From an uncultured Bacilli bacterium (GTDB lineage Bacteria; Bacillota_I; Bacilli_A; RFN20; CAG-826): a DNA stretch of 64,000 bases. Both the position numbers and the translations under genes were made by a program. The notes beneath the pieces are model-generated. The model was not told the DNA's origin and did no database searches. It saw only the letters and a program-made list of their open reading frames with translations. Location: the NCBI GenBank assembly GCA_944349595.1, contig CALVNF010000002.1:68386-132385 (forward strand), read 5' to 3'. This document shows, in pieces, positions 7,588 to 17,805 of this stretch; position 1 is the first letter of the stretch; every line of letters begins with the position of its first letter.

Positions 7588-9606
7588 GTGATTTTTTATA
7601 TCTTTTTATTTGTAATATTAGGTATATTATTACTAAAAAGTAATGTTTATTTAATATTAGCAATAAGCATTTTGTTATTATTGATTTTATATTTTCTTAA
7701 AAAGTTAAATTTAGCAAAAATAATATTATGTATTTTTACTTTTCTAACTTCTTTAACTATTTTTTGTAGTTTTGAATACACTATACAAAGTGATACACAA
7801 AGTACAAATTTTATAATAGTAAGATCAAGAGAAAATTATTATATAGTATATAATTATTTAGACAAATTTTATGTATATGAAAAAAATAATAATAAACAAG
7901 AAGGCGATATAATTTATTTAGAAGGTAAACTTGAAAAGATAAGTTTTATAACTTTAGAATCTGAATTTAGCTTTCAAAATTATTTAAATGAACAAGGAAT
8001 TTACAACGAATTAGTCGTTTCAAAAGAGAAAGTTTTATATAGAAATTTTTTACAACCAAACGCTTTAAAGGATATATTTTTAAAGAATTATGATGAAAAC
8101 ACACAAAATTTATTATCTTCATTATTATTTTGTGAAAAAAATTATGATTCTTCGTTAATAAAAGAGGCTAATTCTCTTAATTTGATTGTTTGTATATCAA
8201 TTTCAGGTATTTTTATAAATGGAATAATTAAATTTTTTCAATTTATTTTTTCATATAAATTTGATGATAAAAAAAGTAATTTATTTTCCTTTTTAATAAT
8301 TATTCCATTTATGCTAATTAATATTTTTAACATAAGTATATTAAGAATTTTTATTATTAATTTATTAAAAACAATAAATTTAAATATATTTAACAAAAGA
8401 TTTTCTTATTTGAATTTATTAGGAACAAGTGGACTTCTTTTAATTTTATTTGATCCATATGTTATTTTTACATTAAATTTCATATTAGGTTATTTTTTAT
8501 CAATAATATTCTTATTGATTTTAAATATTTCTAGTGATAATAAATTTTTAAAAAGAAATATTAAAAAACTTACATTACAAACAATTGCTTTATTTCCAAT
8601 ACAAATTTATTTTACAAATTCATTTAATCTATTATCAATTATATTGCAATTTCTTATTTTACCAATAACAAATTGCGTATTTTTATTTGGCTTTGTGTCT
8701 TTTTATTTAGGGTATAATCCTTTATTAAATTATTTTAGTAATTGGATATATTATTTATTTAAACTTTTATCAAATTTTAATTTAGCTTTATTTCATGAAC
8801 AATTTAGTTTTAATGGGTTGGTATTTTATTATTTTGTTTTTTATTTAATGATTTATTTATTTGAATATAAAATTAAATTTCTGGATAATAAATTAATTCT
8901 ATCTTGTTTCTTAATATTTATTATTTCTGTTTTCCCATATAAGAGAATAACAGAAAAGAGCGTATCATTTATTAATGTTGGACAAGGTGACTCCATATTA
9001 TTAAGAGATAAAGATTTAGCTATTTTAATTGATACTGGTGGGAATATTTATAAAGATATTGCTAATGATGTTTTAATTAATTTTTTCAAGAAAAAAGAAA
9101 TATATGATATTGATTATTTATTTATTACACATGATGACTATGATCATATTGGAGCATTAGAAGAGTTAAATAAAAACTTTGATATTAAAAATATATATAC
9201 AAAAGATAATTTTAATACAACATTGTCATTCAATAATATATTAATCCAAACTTTAAATGTTTGGGACTTTGAGAATTCAAACGATAATTCTTTAGTATTA
9301 AATATAGATTTTTATAACAATAAATTTTTATTAATGGGCGATGCATCTACTAAAGTTGAAAATAAATTAATAGAAACTTATGGCGATTTTCTTAAGGCAG
9401 ATTATCTTAAATTAGGACATCATGGTTCAAATACTTCGTCAAGCAATGATTTTATTAAAATTGTTTCACCAAAGGAAGCGATAATATCATGTGGTGTCAA
9501 TAATATATACAATCATCCATCAAAACAAGTTATAGATATTTTGAATAAATATAAAATTAAAATAAGAAGAACAGATTTAGAAGGTACAATATCTTATTAT
9601 TTTTAA
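7588..9606 (+). CDS. comEC: Competence protein ComEC, DNA uptake channel
   Basis: Inner-membrane channel that brings single-stranded DNA into the cell. The 672-residue protein begins with hydrophobic helices and a soluble OB-like segment (about 75-150). A central membrane domain of several helices follows, then a C-terminal metallo-beta-lactamase-like domain (FINVGQGDS, HDDYDH at 515-520, LGHHGSNTS). That domain is thought to degrade the non-transported strand. It starts at GTG 7588, immediately after the comEA stop. With comEA and holA it keeps the Bacillus gene order. Confidence 0.93.
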   Translation: MIFYIFLFVILGILLLKSNVYLILAISILLLLILYFLKKLNLAKIILCIFTFLTSLTIFCSFEYTIQSDTQSTNFIIVRSRENYYIVYNYLDKFYVYEKNNNKQEGDIIYLEGKLEKISFITLESEFSFQNYLNEQGIYNELVVSKEKVLYRNFLQPNALKDIFLKNYDENTQNLLSSLLFCEKNYDSSLIKEANSLNLIVCISISGIFINGIIKFFQFIFSYKFDDKKSNLFSFLIIIPFMLINIFNISILRIFIINLLKTINLNIFNKRFSYLNLLGTSGLLLILFDPYVIFTLNFILGYFLSIIFLLILNISSDNKFLKRNIKKLTLQTIALFPIQIYFTNSFNLLSIILQFLILPITNCVFLFGFVSFYLGYNPLLNYFSNWIYYLFKLLSNFNLALFHEQFSFNGLVFYYFVFYLMIYLFEYKIKFLDNKLILSCFLIFIISVFPYKRITEKSVSFINVGQGDSILLRDKDLAILIDTGGNIYKDIANDVLINFFKKKEIYDIDYLFITHDDYDHIGALEELNKNFDIKNIYTKDNFNTTLSFNNILIQTLNVWDFENSNDNSLVLNIDFYNNKFLLMGDASTKVENKLIETYGDFLKADYLKLGHHGSNTSSSNDFIKIVSPKEAIISCGVNNIYNHPSKQVIDILNKYKIKIRRTDLEGTISYYF

Positions 9607-9612
9607 ATATGA

Positions 9613-9618
9613 TAAAAT
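9613..9618 (+). promoter_or_regulatory. -10 box of holA, predicted leaderless
   Basis: TAAAAT ends 6 bases before the holA ATG at 9625, too close for a Shine-Dalgarno leader. There is no good -35. Confidence 0.45.
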
Positions 9619-9624
9619 AAATCT

Positions 9625-10557
9625 ATGTTTTATATTGTATTTGGCGAACAAGAATTTCTAGTTAATAGAACAATTAAAAAAATTGAAAAAAAATATAATG
9701 AAATAGAATATTTTGATTTTAAAGAAGATGATTTAAATTCTATTATTAAATCAATTTCTAGTTATTCATTATTTGAACAAAAAAAACTTATAGAAATAAA
9801 AAATTTTGATCTTTTGCTAAAAAACGATGAAGAATTAGAAAAGAATAAAAAAAATAGTGAATTCATTTCATATTTATTTAATTCTAGCGATAATGATATT
9901 ATTTTAATACTTTTAAACAAGAAAATTTCTCACAATAAAATTTATAAAAAGGTTTATGAAAATGGGGAAATTTATGAAAATCTACAATTATCTGATGATG
10001 ATTGGCGAAAATACATAAAACAGAGATTTAATAAAGAAAATATTGAAATAGCAGAAGATGCTATTGAAGAATTGATTGTTCGTGTTGAAAAAGATTTAAC
10101 AAAATTTGAAAACGAATTCAATAAGTTGATTAATTATTCTAATAAAATCAATTTAAATGATATAAAAATTTTAGTTAGCGAACCTTTAGAAGAAAATTCT
10201 TTTTTGGTATTAAATTATTTAATAAACGATAACAAAATAATGGCGTTAAAAAAATACAATAATTTATTAAAACAAAATTATGAGACAGTAGTTTTAATTT
10301 CTTCAATTGTTACACAATTAGTTTTTTATCAACAAGTATATTATTTGAATAATTTTGAAAAGAAAAGTAATTTAGAAATTGCAAAAATTTTAAAATCTAA
10401 TGATAAGAGAGTTTATGTTACATTAAAAAATTTAAAAAAAATCGGTATAGATAGAATTTATAATTCTTGTAATTTATTATATGAGATTGATAGCAAAATT
10501 AAATCCGGTTTATTAAATAAAAACACTGCATTTGAATTATTTTTATTAAATTTTTAA
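9625..10557 (+). CDS. holA: DNA polymerase III subunit delta
   Basis: Clamp-loader subunit that opens the sliding clamp. The 310 residues match the family: an N-terminal degenerate AAA+ domain (FYIVFGEQEFLVN at the start) and a C-terminal collar domain (FLVLNYLINDNKIMALK and LYEIDSKIKSG). It lies between comEC and rpsT as in Bacillus. There is no ribosome binding site; a -10 box ends 6 bases before the ATG, so the message is probably leaderless. The sequence is divergent, as usual for HolA. Confidence 0.9.
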   Translation: MFYIVFGEQEFLVNRTIKKIEKKYNEIEYFDFKEDDLNSIIKSISSYSLFEQKKLIEIKNFDLLLKNDEELEKNKKNSEFISYLFNSSDNDIILILLNKKISHNKIYKKVYENGEIYENLQLSDDDWRKYIKQRFNKENIEIAEDAIEELIVRVEKDLTKFENEFNKLINYSNKINLNDIKILVSEPLEENSFLVLNYLINDNKIMALKKYNNLLKQNYETVVLISSIVTQLVFYQQVYYLNNFEKKSNLEIAKILKSNDKRVYVTLKNLKKIGIDRIYNSCNLLYEIDSKIKSGLLNKNTAFELFLLNF

Positions 10558-10559
10558 AA

Positions 10560-10586
10560 AAATAACATCCATAATGGATGTTATTT
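10560..10586. terminator. Bidirectional terminator between holA and rpsT
   Basis: AAATAACATCC, loop ATAAT, then GGATGTTATTT form a perfect 11-bp stem between two convergent genes. A-rich and T-rich flanks let it work in both directions. Confidence 0.85.
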
Positions 10587-10589
10587 GTA

Positions 10590-10853
10590 TTATTTCATTT
10601 CGTTAACTTTTAATTGTAATCTTGATTTTTCTCTTGCAACTGTTTTGTGGTGCCAAACACCTTTAACAACAGCTTTATCTAATAAAGATATTGCAAGATT
10701 TAAATCTTTGACTGCATTAACTTTATCGTTAGCAGAAACATCAGCTTCTACCTTTTTAATAGCAGTTCTGGCTTTTGATTTAAAAGAACTATTTCGTAAA
10801 TTTGCTTTTTTATTTGTAATGTTTCTTTTCTTTTGTGATTTAATGTTTGCCAT
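10590..10853 (-). CDS. rpsT: 30S ribosomal protein S20
   Basis: Small basic ribosomal protein binding 16S rRNA. The 87 residues start MANIKSQKKRN with the family's Lys/Arg-rich helices and the conserved LDKAVVKGVWHHKTVAREKS segment. A GGAGAGAGAG site precedes the ATG. It is transcribed opposite to its neighbours from a strong promoter at 10885-10913, and shares a terminator with holA. The same inverted position relative to holA and lepA is seen in Bacillus. Confidence 0.97.
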   Translation of the reverse strand: MANIKSQKKRNITNKKANLRNSSFKSKARTAIKKVEADVSANDKVNAVKDLNLAISLLDKAVVKGVWHHKTVAREKSRLQLKVNEMK

Positions 10854-10884
10854 TTACTCTCTCTCCTTTTTTTGTACGCTTAAT

Positions 10885-10913
10885 ATCATACCTAAAATTA
10901 TATAGTTTTGCAA
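10885..10913 (-). promoter_or_regulatory. Sigma-A promoter of rpsT
   Basis: On the minus strand TTGCAA (10913-10908), 17 bases, TATGAT (10890-10885). A purine-rich ribosome binding site follows before the rpsT ATG. It is back to back with the fmt promoter. Confidence 0.8.
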
Positions 10914-10942
10914 TTGTTATTTAAAAAGCGTTTTTGTAAAAT
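10914..10942 (+). promoter_or_regulatory. Sigma-A promoter of fmt, predicted leaderless
   Basis: TTGTTA (10914-10919), 17 bases, TAAAAT (10937-10942). The fmt ATG at 10949 is only 6 bases after the -10 box, so RNA should begin at the start codon. Confidence 0.75.
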
Positions 10943-10948
10943 ATATGC

Positions 10949-11893
10949 ATGACTAAAAATGATTGCAAAAAAATTAAAATATTATTTCTTGGAACGCCAA
11001 AAATGTCTGCTTTTGTTTTGGAAAATTTAATTTTGGCTGGATATAACGTCATTGGAATAGTATCTCAACCTGATAAAGAAAAAGACAGAAAAGGGAATTT
11101 ATTAGAAACAGAAACTAAAAAGATTGGAAAAAAATATAATATACCTGTTTATCAGTTTAATTCATTAAAAGAAAACATTAATAATTTTAGAAGTATATTA
11201 CCAGAATTAATAATTACAATTGCTTATGGAAAAATAGTGCCTGAAGATATTTTAAATATACCACAATATGGAAGTATAAATTTACATGGTTCTATTTTAC
11301 CTAAATTAAGGGGTGCAGCACCAATTCAATATGCCTTATTTTTAGGTTTGAAAGAAACTGGCTTCACTTTAATGAAAATGGTTAAAAAGATGGATGCCGG
11401 CGATATGTATGCTAAAAAAATTGTAACAATTTCAGAGGATGATAATTATAGTTCCCTTGAAGAAAAAATGGAAAAATGTGCATCTGATTTATTATTAGAA
11501 AATATTGATAAATACTTAAATAATGAATTAATTCCAGTTAAACAAGAAGAAGATGAAGCGACATTTACAAGCAAGATAACAAAAGAAGATGAAAAATTAA
11601 GCCTTGATTTAAAATTGAACGATTTTCTAAATAAAATTAGAGGCCTTAGTTTAGTTCCAGGTGGTTTTTTATATTTTAATGATAAGAAATTTAAAATTTT
11701 AGAAGCAAGAAAAATAAATAACGAACGAAAATATCAAGTTGGATCTTTATTCGTTGAGCCTAAAAATAAATTGTGTTTACAATTATTAGATGGATCTATT
11801 ATCTTATTAAAAGTTCAATTAGAAGGTAAAAAAATAATGGATGGATCCAGTTTTCTAAATGGCAATCATATCTCAAATATTGTTCTAAAATGA
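10949..11893 (+). CDS. fmt: Methionyl-tRNA formyltransferase
   Basis: Formylates initiator Met-tRNA. The 314 residues show the Rossmann start KILFLGTPKMSAFVLENLI, the folate-site loop LHGSILPKLRGAAPIQ, and the C-terminal tRNA-binding barrel (IRGLSLVPGGFLYF). The promoter has a -10 box 6 bases from the ATG and no ribosome binding site, so it is a good leaderless candidate. The stop overlaps the next start (ATGA). Confidence 0.96.
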   Translation: MTKNDCKKIKILFLGTPKMSAFVLENLILAGYNVIGIVSQPDKEKDRKGNLLETETKKIGKKYNIPVYQFNSLKENINNFRSILPELIITIAYGKIVPEDILNIPQYGSINLHGSILPKLRGAAPIQYALFLGLKETGFTLMKMVKKMDAGDMYAKKIVTISEDDNYSSLEEKMEKCASDLLLENIDKYLNNELIPVKQEEDEATFTSKITKEDEKLSLDLKLNDFLNKIRGLSLVPGGFLYFNDKKFKILEARKINNERKYQVGSLFVEPKNKLCLQLLDGSIILLKVQLEGKKIMDGSSFLNGNHISNIVLK

Positions 11894-14244
11894 TAAAAAC
11901 TAAAATATCTGTTCACGATTTAGTTGATTTTGTATTAAGAAATGGTGATATTAATACTTCCGTTTTTAATTATGAAACAATGCAAAAAGGGCAACTAATT
12001 CATAAAATCTATCAAAAAAACAAAGGCGATAATTATTTTCCAGAATATTATTTAAAAATAAATTATGAATTTCAAAATTTTGATATAGAAATTGAAGGAA
12101 GAGCTGATGGATTATATTTTGATAATGGAAAACCAATTATTGAAGAAATAAAATCAACAAATATTGATATTGAAAAATTTTATAATGAAAATATTGAATG
12201 GCATTTAGGACAAGCAAAAGTCTATGGTTTCATGTATCTATTTTTAACAAAATTAGAAAAAATAGATATTAATTTAATTTATATTTCGCAAGTTAATGAT
12301 GATTTTAAAGTTTATAATTTTTCGTATAATTATTTTGATTTAAAACAATATTTTGAATTTTTGTTAGGTGAATATCTTTCCTTTTCTAATTTAGTTACTT
12401 TAATAAATTCTAAAACAAATAATTTTTTAAAAACCTTAGAATTTCCACATATTGAATATAGAAAATATCAAAAAGAATTAATAGATGATATAACTAACTG
12501 TATTTCAAGTGGTAAAAATATGTTAATAGAAGCTCCAACTGGAATTGGAAAAACAATTTCTGCATTATTTCCTTATTTAAAAAATACAGAAAAATTTCAT
12601 AAAATATTTTATTTAACTGCAAAAGAATCTGGAAAAGAAATCATTATAAATACTTTAAAAGAAATTAATGGAATAGATGCCAACATCAAAGTATCAGTAA
12701 TCACTGGCAAAGAGAAGTGTTGTGTTAACGATGAAATTATATGTGATCCTAAATATTGTAAGTATGCAAAATCTTTTTATTTAAAAGAAAATTATGTTTT
12801 AAAACAACTTTTAACATCAAATATTCCTGTATATGATTATGGCGAAATTAAGAAAATTTGTATGGATAATGTAATTTGTCCTTATCAATTACAATTTGAT
12901 ATTTCTAGTTACTGTAAAATTGTTATTTGTGATTATAATTATATTTTCGATCCTTTCGTTTTATTTAATTTTAAAGATGAAATTTTTAAAGATTCGGCAA
13001 TTTTAATCGATGAGTGTCACAACTTAATATCAAGAGTTAGAAATAGCTATTCTTCATCTTTTAATGCATTTTCTCTTGAAAATTGTTATAACAAATTAAA
13101 TATAAAAGGAATCAAAGGTCTTAAAAAATTTAAAAATGATTTTAAAAATATAATCGAACTAGTTAAAGAATATAATTGTTATTCAGGTAAAGAGATTGAA
13201 AAAGACATTTTTAAATTAAATTCTGTTTCAGATAGTTTTATAAAAAAATTAAACGATTTTTATGAAAGTTATTTAGGATTAAGAAATCAATTTATAAAAA
13301 ATAATTGGAATTATTTTGAATCATTAAGTGTTGATATAGAAAGATTTTTAGCTATTTTAGATATTATAGATGATAGATTTGCGATTATTTATGACAAAAA
13401 TAAAAAAGAATTTTCAATCTATTGTCTAGATCCAAGTGATTTTATTTATGATAAGTTAAAAAAGTTTTCTTCGAGTTGCCTTTTTTCTGCAACATTAAAT
13501 CCTTTGGAGTATTATAAAAAAATATTCTATAAAGATGATGATATATTTTATAAAGATTATAAATCACCATTTAGTAAAGATAATTTAAAAATTTTCGTTA
13601 ACACTAATTATTCCTTATTATATAAAGATAGAGAAAAATCAATCAAAGAAATCTCTAATTACATTAAAAATTTCTGCAATTTATATACTGGAAATTATTT
13701 AATTTTTTGTCCATCTTATGAATATTTAAATAAAATTCGTGATTTAATTAACGGTGAAAATTATGAATTAATTGTTCAAGACAAAAATATGTCAAATGAT
13801 GAAAAAAATAATTTTATAACTAAATTAAATTCAAAAAATCAAAAAAATATCGTTTGTTTGGCTGTTTTGGGTGGTATTTTTTCAGAAAGTTTAAATATTT
13901 TAAATAATTCTTTATTTGGGGTTTGTATTATTGGAATTGGATTTCCTCAATTTAATGTTTTTAATAAATTAATATCAAATTATTATGAAGAAGATGGTTT
14001 TAATTATTCATATGTTTATCCTGGGATCAAAAATATCACTCAAGCAATAGGAAGAATAATTCGAAAAGAAGATGATAAGGGGATAGTTTTACTTATTGAT
14101 AAAAGATATAATCAAAAAATTTATAAAGATTTATTAACAAAAATTTCAAATGATATATCTAAAATTGAAGATATTAAAACTTTAAATTGCGAGTTTGATA
14201 AATTTTATAATAAAATAATAATTGCTGATTATGAAAAAAAGTAA
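11890..14244 (+). CDS. PD-(D/E)XK nuclease - XPD/DinG-type Fe-S helicase fusion
   Basis: Probable 5'-3' DNA helicase with an attached nuclease domain, for repair or recombination. Residues about 60-130 carry a Cas4/RecB-like core: GRADG, then PIIEEIKST, then [13 protein letters not shown]. The helicase part has Walker A (APTGIGKT, 215-222), a cysteine-rich 4Fe-4S domain (C277, C278 and others to about 333), a DECH box at 374-377, and a C-terminal motif VI region ([12 protein letters not shown]). The 784 residues look intact. It overlaps fmt by four bases and lepA by 14, so it is part of that operon. The exact role is not known. Confidence 0.85.
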   Translation: MIKTKISVHDLVDFVLRNGDINTSVFNYETMQKGQLIHKIYQKNKGDNYFPEYYLKINYEFQNFDIEIEGRADGLYFDNGKPIIEEIKSTNIDIEKFYNENIEWHLGQAKVYGFMYLFLTKLEKIDINLIYISQVNDDFKVYNFSYNYFDLKQYFEFLLGEYLSFSNLVTLINSKTNNFLKTLEFPHIEYRKYQKELIDDITNCISSGKNMLIEAPTGIGKTISALFPYLKNTEKFHKIFYLTAKESGKEIIINTLKEINGIDANIKVSVITGKEKCCVNDEIICDPKYCKYAKSFYLKENYVLKQLLTSNIPVYDYGEIKKICMDNVICPYQLQFDISSYCKIVICDYNYIFDPFVLFNFKDEIFKDSAILIDECHNLISRVRNSYSSSFNAFSLENCYNKLNIKGIKGLKKFKNDFKNIIELVKEYNCYSGKEIEKDIFKLNSVSDSFIKKLNDFYESYLGLRNQFIKNNWNYFESLSVDIERFLAILDIIDDRFAIIYDKNKKEFSIYCLDPSDFIYDKLKKFSSSCLFSATLNPLEYYKKIFYKDDDIFYKDYKSPFSKDNLKIFVNTNYSLLYKDREKSIKEISNYIKNFCNLYTGNYLIFCPSYEYLNKIRDLINGENYELIVQDKNMSNDEKNNFITKLNSKNQKNIVCLAVLGGIFSESLNILNNSLFGVCIIGIGFPQFNVFNKLISNYYEEDGFNYSYVYPGIKNITQAIGRIIRKEDDKGIVLLIDKRYNQKIYKDLLTKISNDISKIEDIKTLNCEFDKFYNKIIIADYEKK

Positions 14245-16051
14245 AAAATTAATTAGAAATTTCTCAATAATAGCCCATATTGATCATGGTAAATCTACGT
14301 TTGCTGATCGTGTTTTAGAATTGACAGAAACCGTTGAAAAAAGGGAAATGAAATCTCAATTTTTGGATAATATGGATTTAGAAAGAGAAAGAGGAATAAC
14401 AATTAAATTAAATGCTGTTACGGTAAAATATAAAGCAAAAAATGGCGAAGATTACATGTTTAATTTGATTGATACTCCAGGGCATGTCGATTTCACATAT
14501 GAGGTATCAAGATCGTTAGCAGCATGCGAAGGCTGTATTTTGTTAATTGATGCTACTCAAGGAGTTGAAGCTCAAACACTCGCTAATGTTTATTTAGCAG
14601 TTGATAATAATTTGGTTATTTTACCTGTAATTAATAAAATTGATTTGCCAAGTGCAGATATTAGTTTATGTTTAGATGATATTGAACATAAAATCGGATT
14701 AAATCCAAATGATGTTTTATTAGTAAGTTCAAAAACTGGAGAAGGTGTTCGTGATGTTTTAGAAGAAGTTGTTGCTAAAATTCCAGAACCAAGCGGAGAT
14801 GAAAATAAACCATTAAAAGCATTAATTTTTGATAGTTACTATGATTCATATAGAGGAGTTGTAATTTTAATAAGAATTTTTGACGGAAGTGTTAAAGTTG
14901 GCGATGAAATTTTATTTATGGCAAATGGTTTGAAATATCAAGTAACAGAAGTTGGAATAAGAACTCCTAACGAAAATCAAACAGATGTTTTAACTGCTGG
15001 TGAAGTTGGATATTTGTGTGCTCAAATTAAAGATATTAAAGACGTTTTTGTTGGTGATACCGTTACTTTGTCTAATAATCCATGCGATAAACCATTAGAA
15101 GGTTATAGAAAATTAAATCCTATGGTATATTGTGGTTTATATCCAGTTGATACAAAAAAATATGAAGACTTAAAGGAAGCGCTTGAAAAATTATCTTTAA
15201 ATGACTCTGCTTTGGAATTTGAACCTGAGAATTCTCAAGCTTTAGGATTTGGTTTTAGATGCGGCTTCTTAGGTTTGTTACATATGGATGTCGTTCAAGA
15301 AAGACTTGAAAGAGAATATAATTTAGATTTAATTTTAACTGCACCAAGTGTTATTTATAGAGTAAATCTTACTGATGGAACGACTATTGAAATAGATAAT
15401 CCTGCTTCAATGCCAGATTTAACTAAAATAAAAAGTATTGAAGAGCCATATGTTAATGCATCAATTATGACACCTGAAAGTTATGTTGGCGATGTTATGA
15501 AGTTATGTCAAGATAAACGTGGGATTTATACTTCAATGGAATATTTTGATGCTACAAGAATGATAATAAAATATGAAATTCCTTTAAGTGAAATTATTTT
15601 TAATTTTTTTGATAAATTAAAAAGTTATACAAAAGGTTATGCCTCATTAGATTATCAATTTGCTGAATATAAAGTTTCAAATTTAACAAAAATGGACATT
15701 TTACTTAATGGTCATATTATAGATGCTCTAAGTACAATAGTATATAAACCAAGTGCATATAACAGAGGATTAGCAATTGTACAAAAATTAAAGAATGTAA
15801 TACCTAGACAATTATTTGAAATACCAGTTCAAGCTTGTATTAATAATAAAGCTATAGCTAGAGCTGATATTAAAGCATTGAGAAAAGATGTTTTATCTAA
15901 GTGCTATGGTGGTGATATTACTAGAAAGAAAAAGTTATTAGAAAAACAAAAAGAAGGTAAAAAGAGAATGAAATCAATTGGAAATGTTGATATACCACAA
16001 GAAGCTTTCATGTCAATTTTATCAATTGATGATGATGAAAACACTAAATAA
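14231..16051 (+). CDS. lepA: Elongation factor 4 (LepA)
   Basis: Translational GTPase that acts on stalled or misaligned ribosomes. The 606 residues show G1 (AHIDHGKST), switch region (RERGITI), G3 (DTPGH), G4 (NKID), and the LepA-specific C-terminal domain. I start it at ATG 14231, inside the end of the helicase gene, because [22 protein letters not shown] matches the family N-terminus; an in-frame TTG at 14222 is less likely. It lies upstream of hemW and hrcA as in Bacillus. Its last codons form the edge of an 11-bp repeat array. Confidence 0.97.
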   Translation: MKKSKKLIRNFSIIAHIDHGKSTFADRVLELTETVEKREMKSQFLDNMDLERERGITIKLNAVTVKYKAKNGEDYMFNLIDTPGHVDFTYEVSRSLAACEGCILLIDATQGVEAQTLANVYLAVDNNLVILPVINKIDLPSADISLCLDDIEHKIGLNPNDVLLVSSKTGEGVRDVLEEVVAKIPEPSGDENKPLKALIFDSYYDSYRGVVILIRIFDGSVKVGDEILFMANGLKYQVTEVGIRTPNENQTDVLTAGEVGYLCAQIKDIKDVFVGDTVTLSNNPCDKPLEGYRKLNPMVYCGLYPVDTKKYEDLKEALEKLSLNDSALEFEPENSQALGFGFRCGFLGLLHMDVVQERLEREYNLDLILTAPSVIYRVNLTDGTTIEIDNPASMPDLTKIKSIEEPYVNASIMTPESYVGDVMKLCQDKRGIYTSMEYFDATRMIIKYEIPLSEIIFNFFDKLKSYTKGYASLDYQFAEYKVSNLTKMDILLNGHIIDALSTIVYKPSAYNRGLAIVQKLKNVIPRQLFEIPVQACINNKAIARADIKALRKDVLSKCYGGDITRKKKLLEKQKEGKKRMKSIGNVDIPQEAFMSILSIDDDENTK

Positions 16052-16078
16052 CTACTAAAAAACTACTAAATATTTACT
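16035..16078 (-). repeat. 11-bp phased array A (lepA end / fic-like leader)
   Basis: Four units starting AGT on the minus strand: AGTAAATATTT, AGTAGTTTTTT, AGTAGTTATTT, AGTGTTTTCAT. ACT anchors on the plus strand are at 16043, 16054, 16065 and 16076, exactly 11 apart. The array begins in the last codons of lepA and ends at the -35 of the next gene. It is the only array pointing away from the dif-like site. Confidence 0.85.
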
Positions 16079-16101
16079 TTTTGTTATTTTTTTCTTATAA
16101 T
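16073..16101 (+). promoter_or_regulatory. Promoter of the Fic-like gene, overlapping array A
   Basis: TTTACT (16073-16078), 17 bases, TATAAT (16096-16101). The -35 falls on the last unit of array A, so a protein bound to the array would block it. Confidence 0.6.
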
Positions 16102-16126
16102 ATTAAAAGTTTGTGAGGATTTTATT

Positions 16127-17545
16127 ATGACAGATTTGGGTAAATTTACTAATGAAATGTACGCTACTAAAAAGCAAGTACGTGAAGCTTTAAATTTAGC
16201 AATGATTGATTCTTTATGGAATCAAATTTTAAGTTATCGAAGCAATTTTGCTCAAACTATCCCTTTAACAACTATTAATGGTGATAAATTATTTTTATGT
16301 TGTTGCCCATTTATAAACAAAAAATTATCAGAAGTTACAAAAAAAATTAATAAATTTTCAGTAAAATATTTAAAAATGTCAAATTCTATAGCAAAGAATG
16401 AATTTAAAAACAATATCTTAACTAGAAATTTAAAAATAGTCAGTAAATCATTAATGATAGATGCATCCGATGATTTATTAAAAAGAATAGTTACAAGTCA
16501 ACAAACAAGTATCGATCCTTCTTGTATATTTTTACAAGAATATTCCTTTTTAATAAATAATTTATCTAACAGCGTTTCAGAGTCTAATTTAGATAATTTA
16601 ACAAATTATTTATATGATGTTTGTAAATCTTTAAATAATTCTACCATTGAAAATGACTCTATTTTCAAAAAGCAAATGTTATTAAATAATTCTAGAAATG
16701 CTTATGATGGAATTTATGAAGAATGTCCAGTAAGTATGGTTCCTTCATTAATGAAAAATTTATTTGAATTTTTAGAAAAGAATGATGATTTTGATTTTAT
16801 AGTAAAATTAGCCGTTACATCTTTTTATATTCAATATCTAAAACCATTTAGTTTATATGGTGAAGAAATTGCTTCATTATTACTAAAATATATTACTTTA
16901 AATTCAGATATTGAAAATGGTGCTGTACTAATTTGTTTTGAAAATTTATTAATTAATAATCAAATTTTAACTAATGCAAGTTTTGAAGTACAAAGAACAA
17001 TTGATTTTACATATTATTTTGATAAATTCTTAGATCAATTAGGAAACGAATTGCAGTTTTTATTAGATGAAATTGTTAAATTTGAAGCAAAAGAAATTAA
17101 AGAAGAATATTATCAAACTGAAGATAATGATGATGTAAAAAATAACGATGACAATTTTGACGTTGATGAAAATTTAGCAAAAATGAATAATATTGACGAA
17201 ATTTCTGATGTTTTAAAGAAAAGAAAAATTGCTGAAAATAATGTATTAAATTATAGTCAACAAATTGCTTTAACTAATGTTAGTTCTGGATTAAGCGAAG
17301 AAGAGGCGTTAAAGCTTGAAAGACATCTTGTTGAATCGAATCCAAATATTAGTCAATCACAAGCTTATTTTTATGCTAATCATTGTACTTTAGGAATGCA
17401 TTATACAATTAAGTCCTATAAAGATTTTATTGGCTGTGCATATGAAACAGCAAGATCTTCCATGGATAAATTAGTCGCTGAAGGTTATTATTCTAAAGAA
17501 CCATATAAAAATAAGTTCTTATATATGCCAATTAAAAGAAAGTGA
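16127..17545 (+). CDS. Degenerate Fic-domain protein with C-terminal winged helix
   Basis: Residues about 205-260 follow the Fic core pattern: PSLMKNLFEFL, then KLAVTSFYIQYLKPF. The catalytic HPFxDGNGRxxR motif is replaced by KPFSLYGEEIAS at 239-250, so the catalytic His and both Arg are lost and AMP transfer is not expected. The C-terminus (about 425-472) resembles the winged helix at the end of many Fic proteins (YKDFIGCAYETARSSMDKLVAEGYY). An acidic linker lies near 325-350. The gene sits between lepA and hemW, normally a housekeeping position. A regulatory DNA-binding role is inferred. GTGAGGA precedes ATG 16127. Confidence 0.6.
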   Translation: MTDLGKFTNEMYATKKQVREALNLAMIDSLWNQILSYRSNFAQTIPLTTINGDKLFLCCCPFINKKLSEVTKKINKFSVKYLKMSNSIAKNEFKNNILTRNLKIVSKSLMIDASDDLLKRIVTSQQTSIDPSCIFLQEYSFLINNLSNSVSESNLDNLTNYLYDVCKSLNNSTIENDSIFKKQMLLNNSRNAYDGIYEECPVSMVPSLMKNLFEFLEKNDDFDFIVKLAVTSFYIQYLKPFSLYGEEIASLLLKYITLNSDIENGAVLICFENLLINNQILTNASFEVQRTIDFTYYFDKFLDQLGNELQFLLDEIVKFEAKEIKEEYYQTEDNDDVKNNDDNFDVDENLAKMNNIDEISDVLKKRKIAENNVLNYSQQIALTNVSSGLSEEEALKLERHLVESNPNISQSQAYFYANHCTLGMHYTIKSYKDFIGCAYETARSSMDKLVAEGYYSKEPYKNKFLYMPIKRK

Positions 17546-17553
17546 GGGGAAAA

Positions 17554-17805
17554 ATGATCAATTTTTTAAATGTAGATTTATCTAATCCTGGTTTTATTAT
17601 TTTATGGATTATTTTAATTTTTGGATTTTTATGTCTTGTAGGTTTTGCTATTAAAAAATTAATTATTGATAGAAAAAAAGAAAAAGTAAAAATTGACGAT
17701 AAACAAGTAGCCAAGGACGAATTAGATAGATTACTTGTTAAAGTTGATGATGAAAAAATAGCAAAAGAAATTAACGACTATAAAGATAATAGTGACGAAA
17801 ATTAG
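17554..17805 (+). CDS. Small single-pass membrane protein
   Basis: 83 residues with one strong membrane helix (about 8-34, PGFIILWIILIFGFLCLVGFA) followed by a charged, Lys/Asp/Glu-rich cytoplasmic tail. I start it at ATG 17554 after GAGGGG, not at the upstream in-frame GTG 17542, which overlaps that site and the previous stop. No family is recognised. It is coupled to hemW, whose GTG start lies inside its last codons. Confidence 0.7.
   Translation: MINFLNVDLSNPGFIILWIILIFGFLCLVGFAIKKLIIDRKKEKVKIDDKQVAKDELDRLLVKVDDEKIAKEINDYKDNSDEN

Noticed and set aside
10585..10905. Plus-strand open frame opposite rpsT
   Set aside because: Complement of S20; the real gene has a strong promoter and ribosome binding site on the minus strand.
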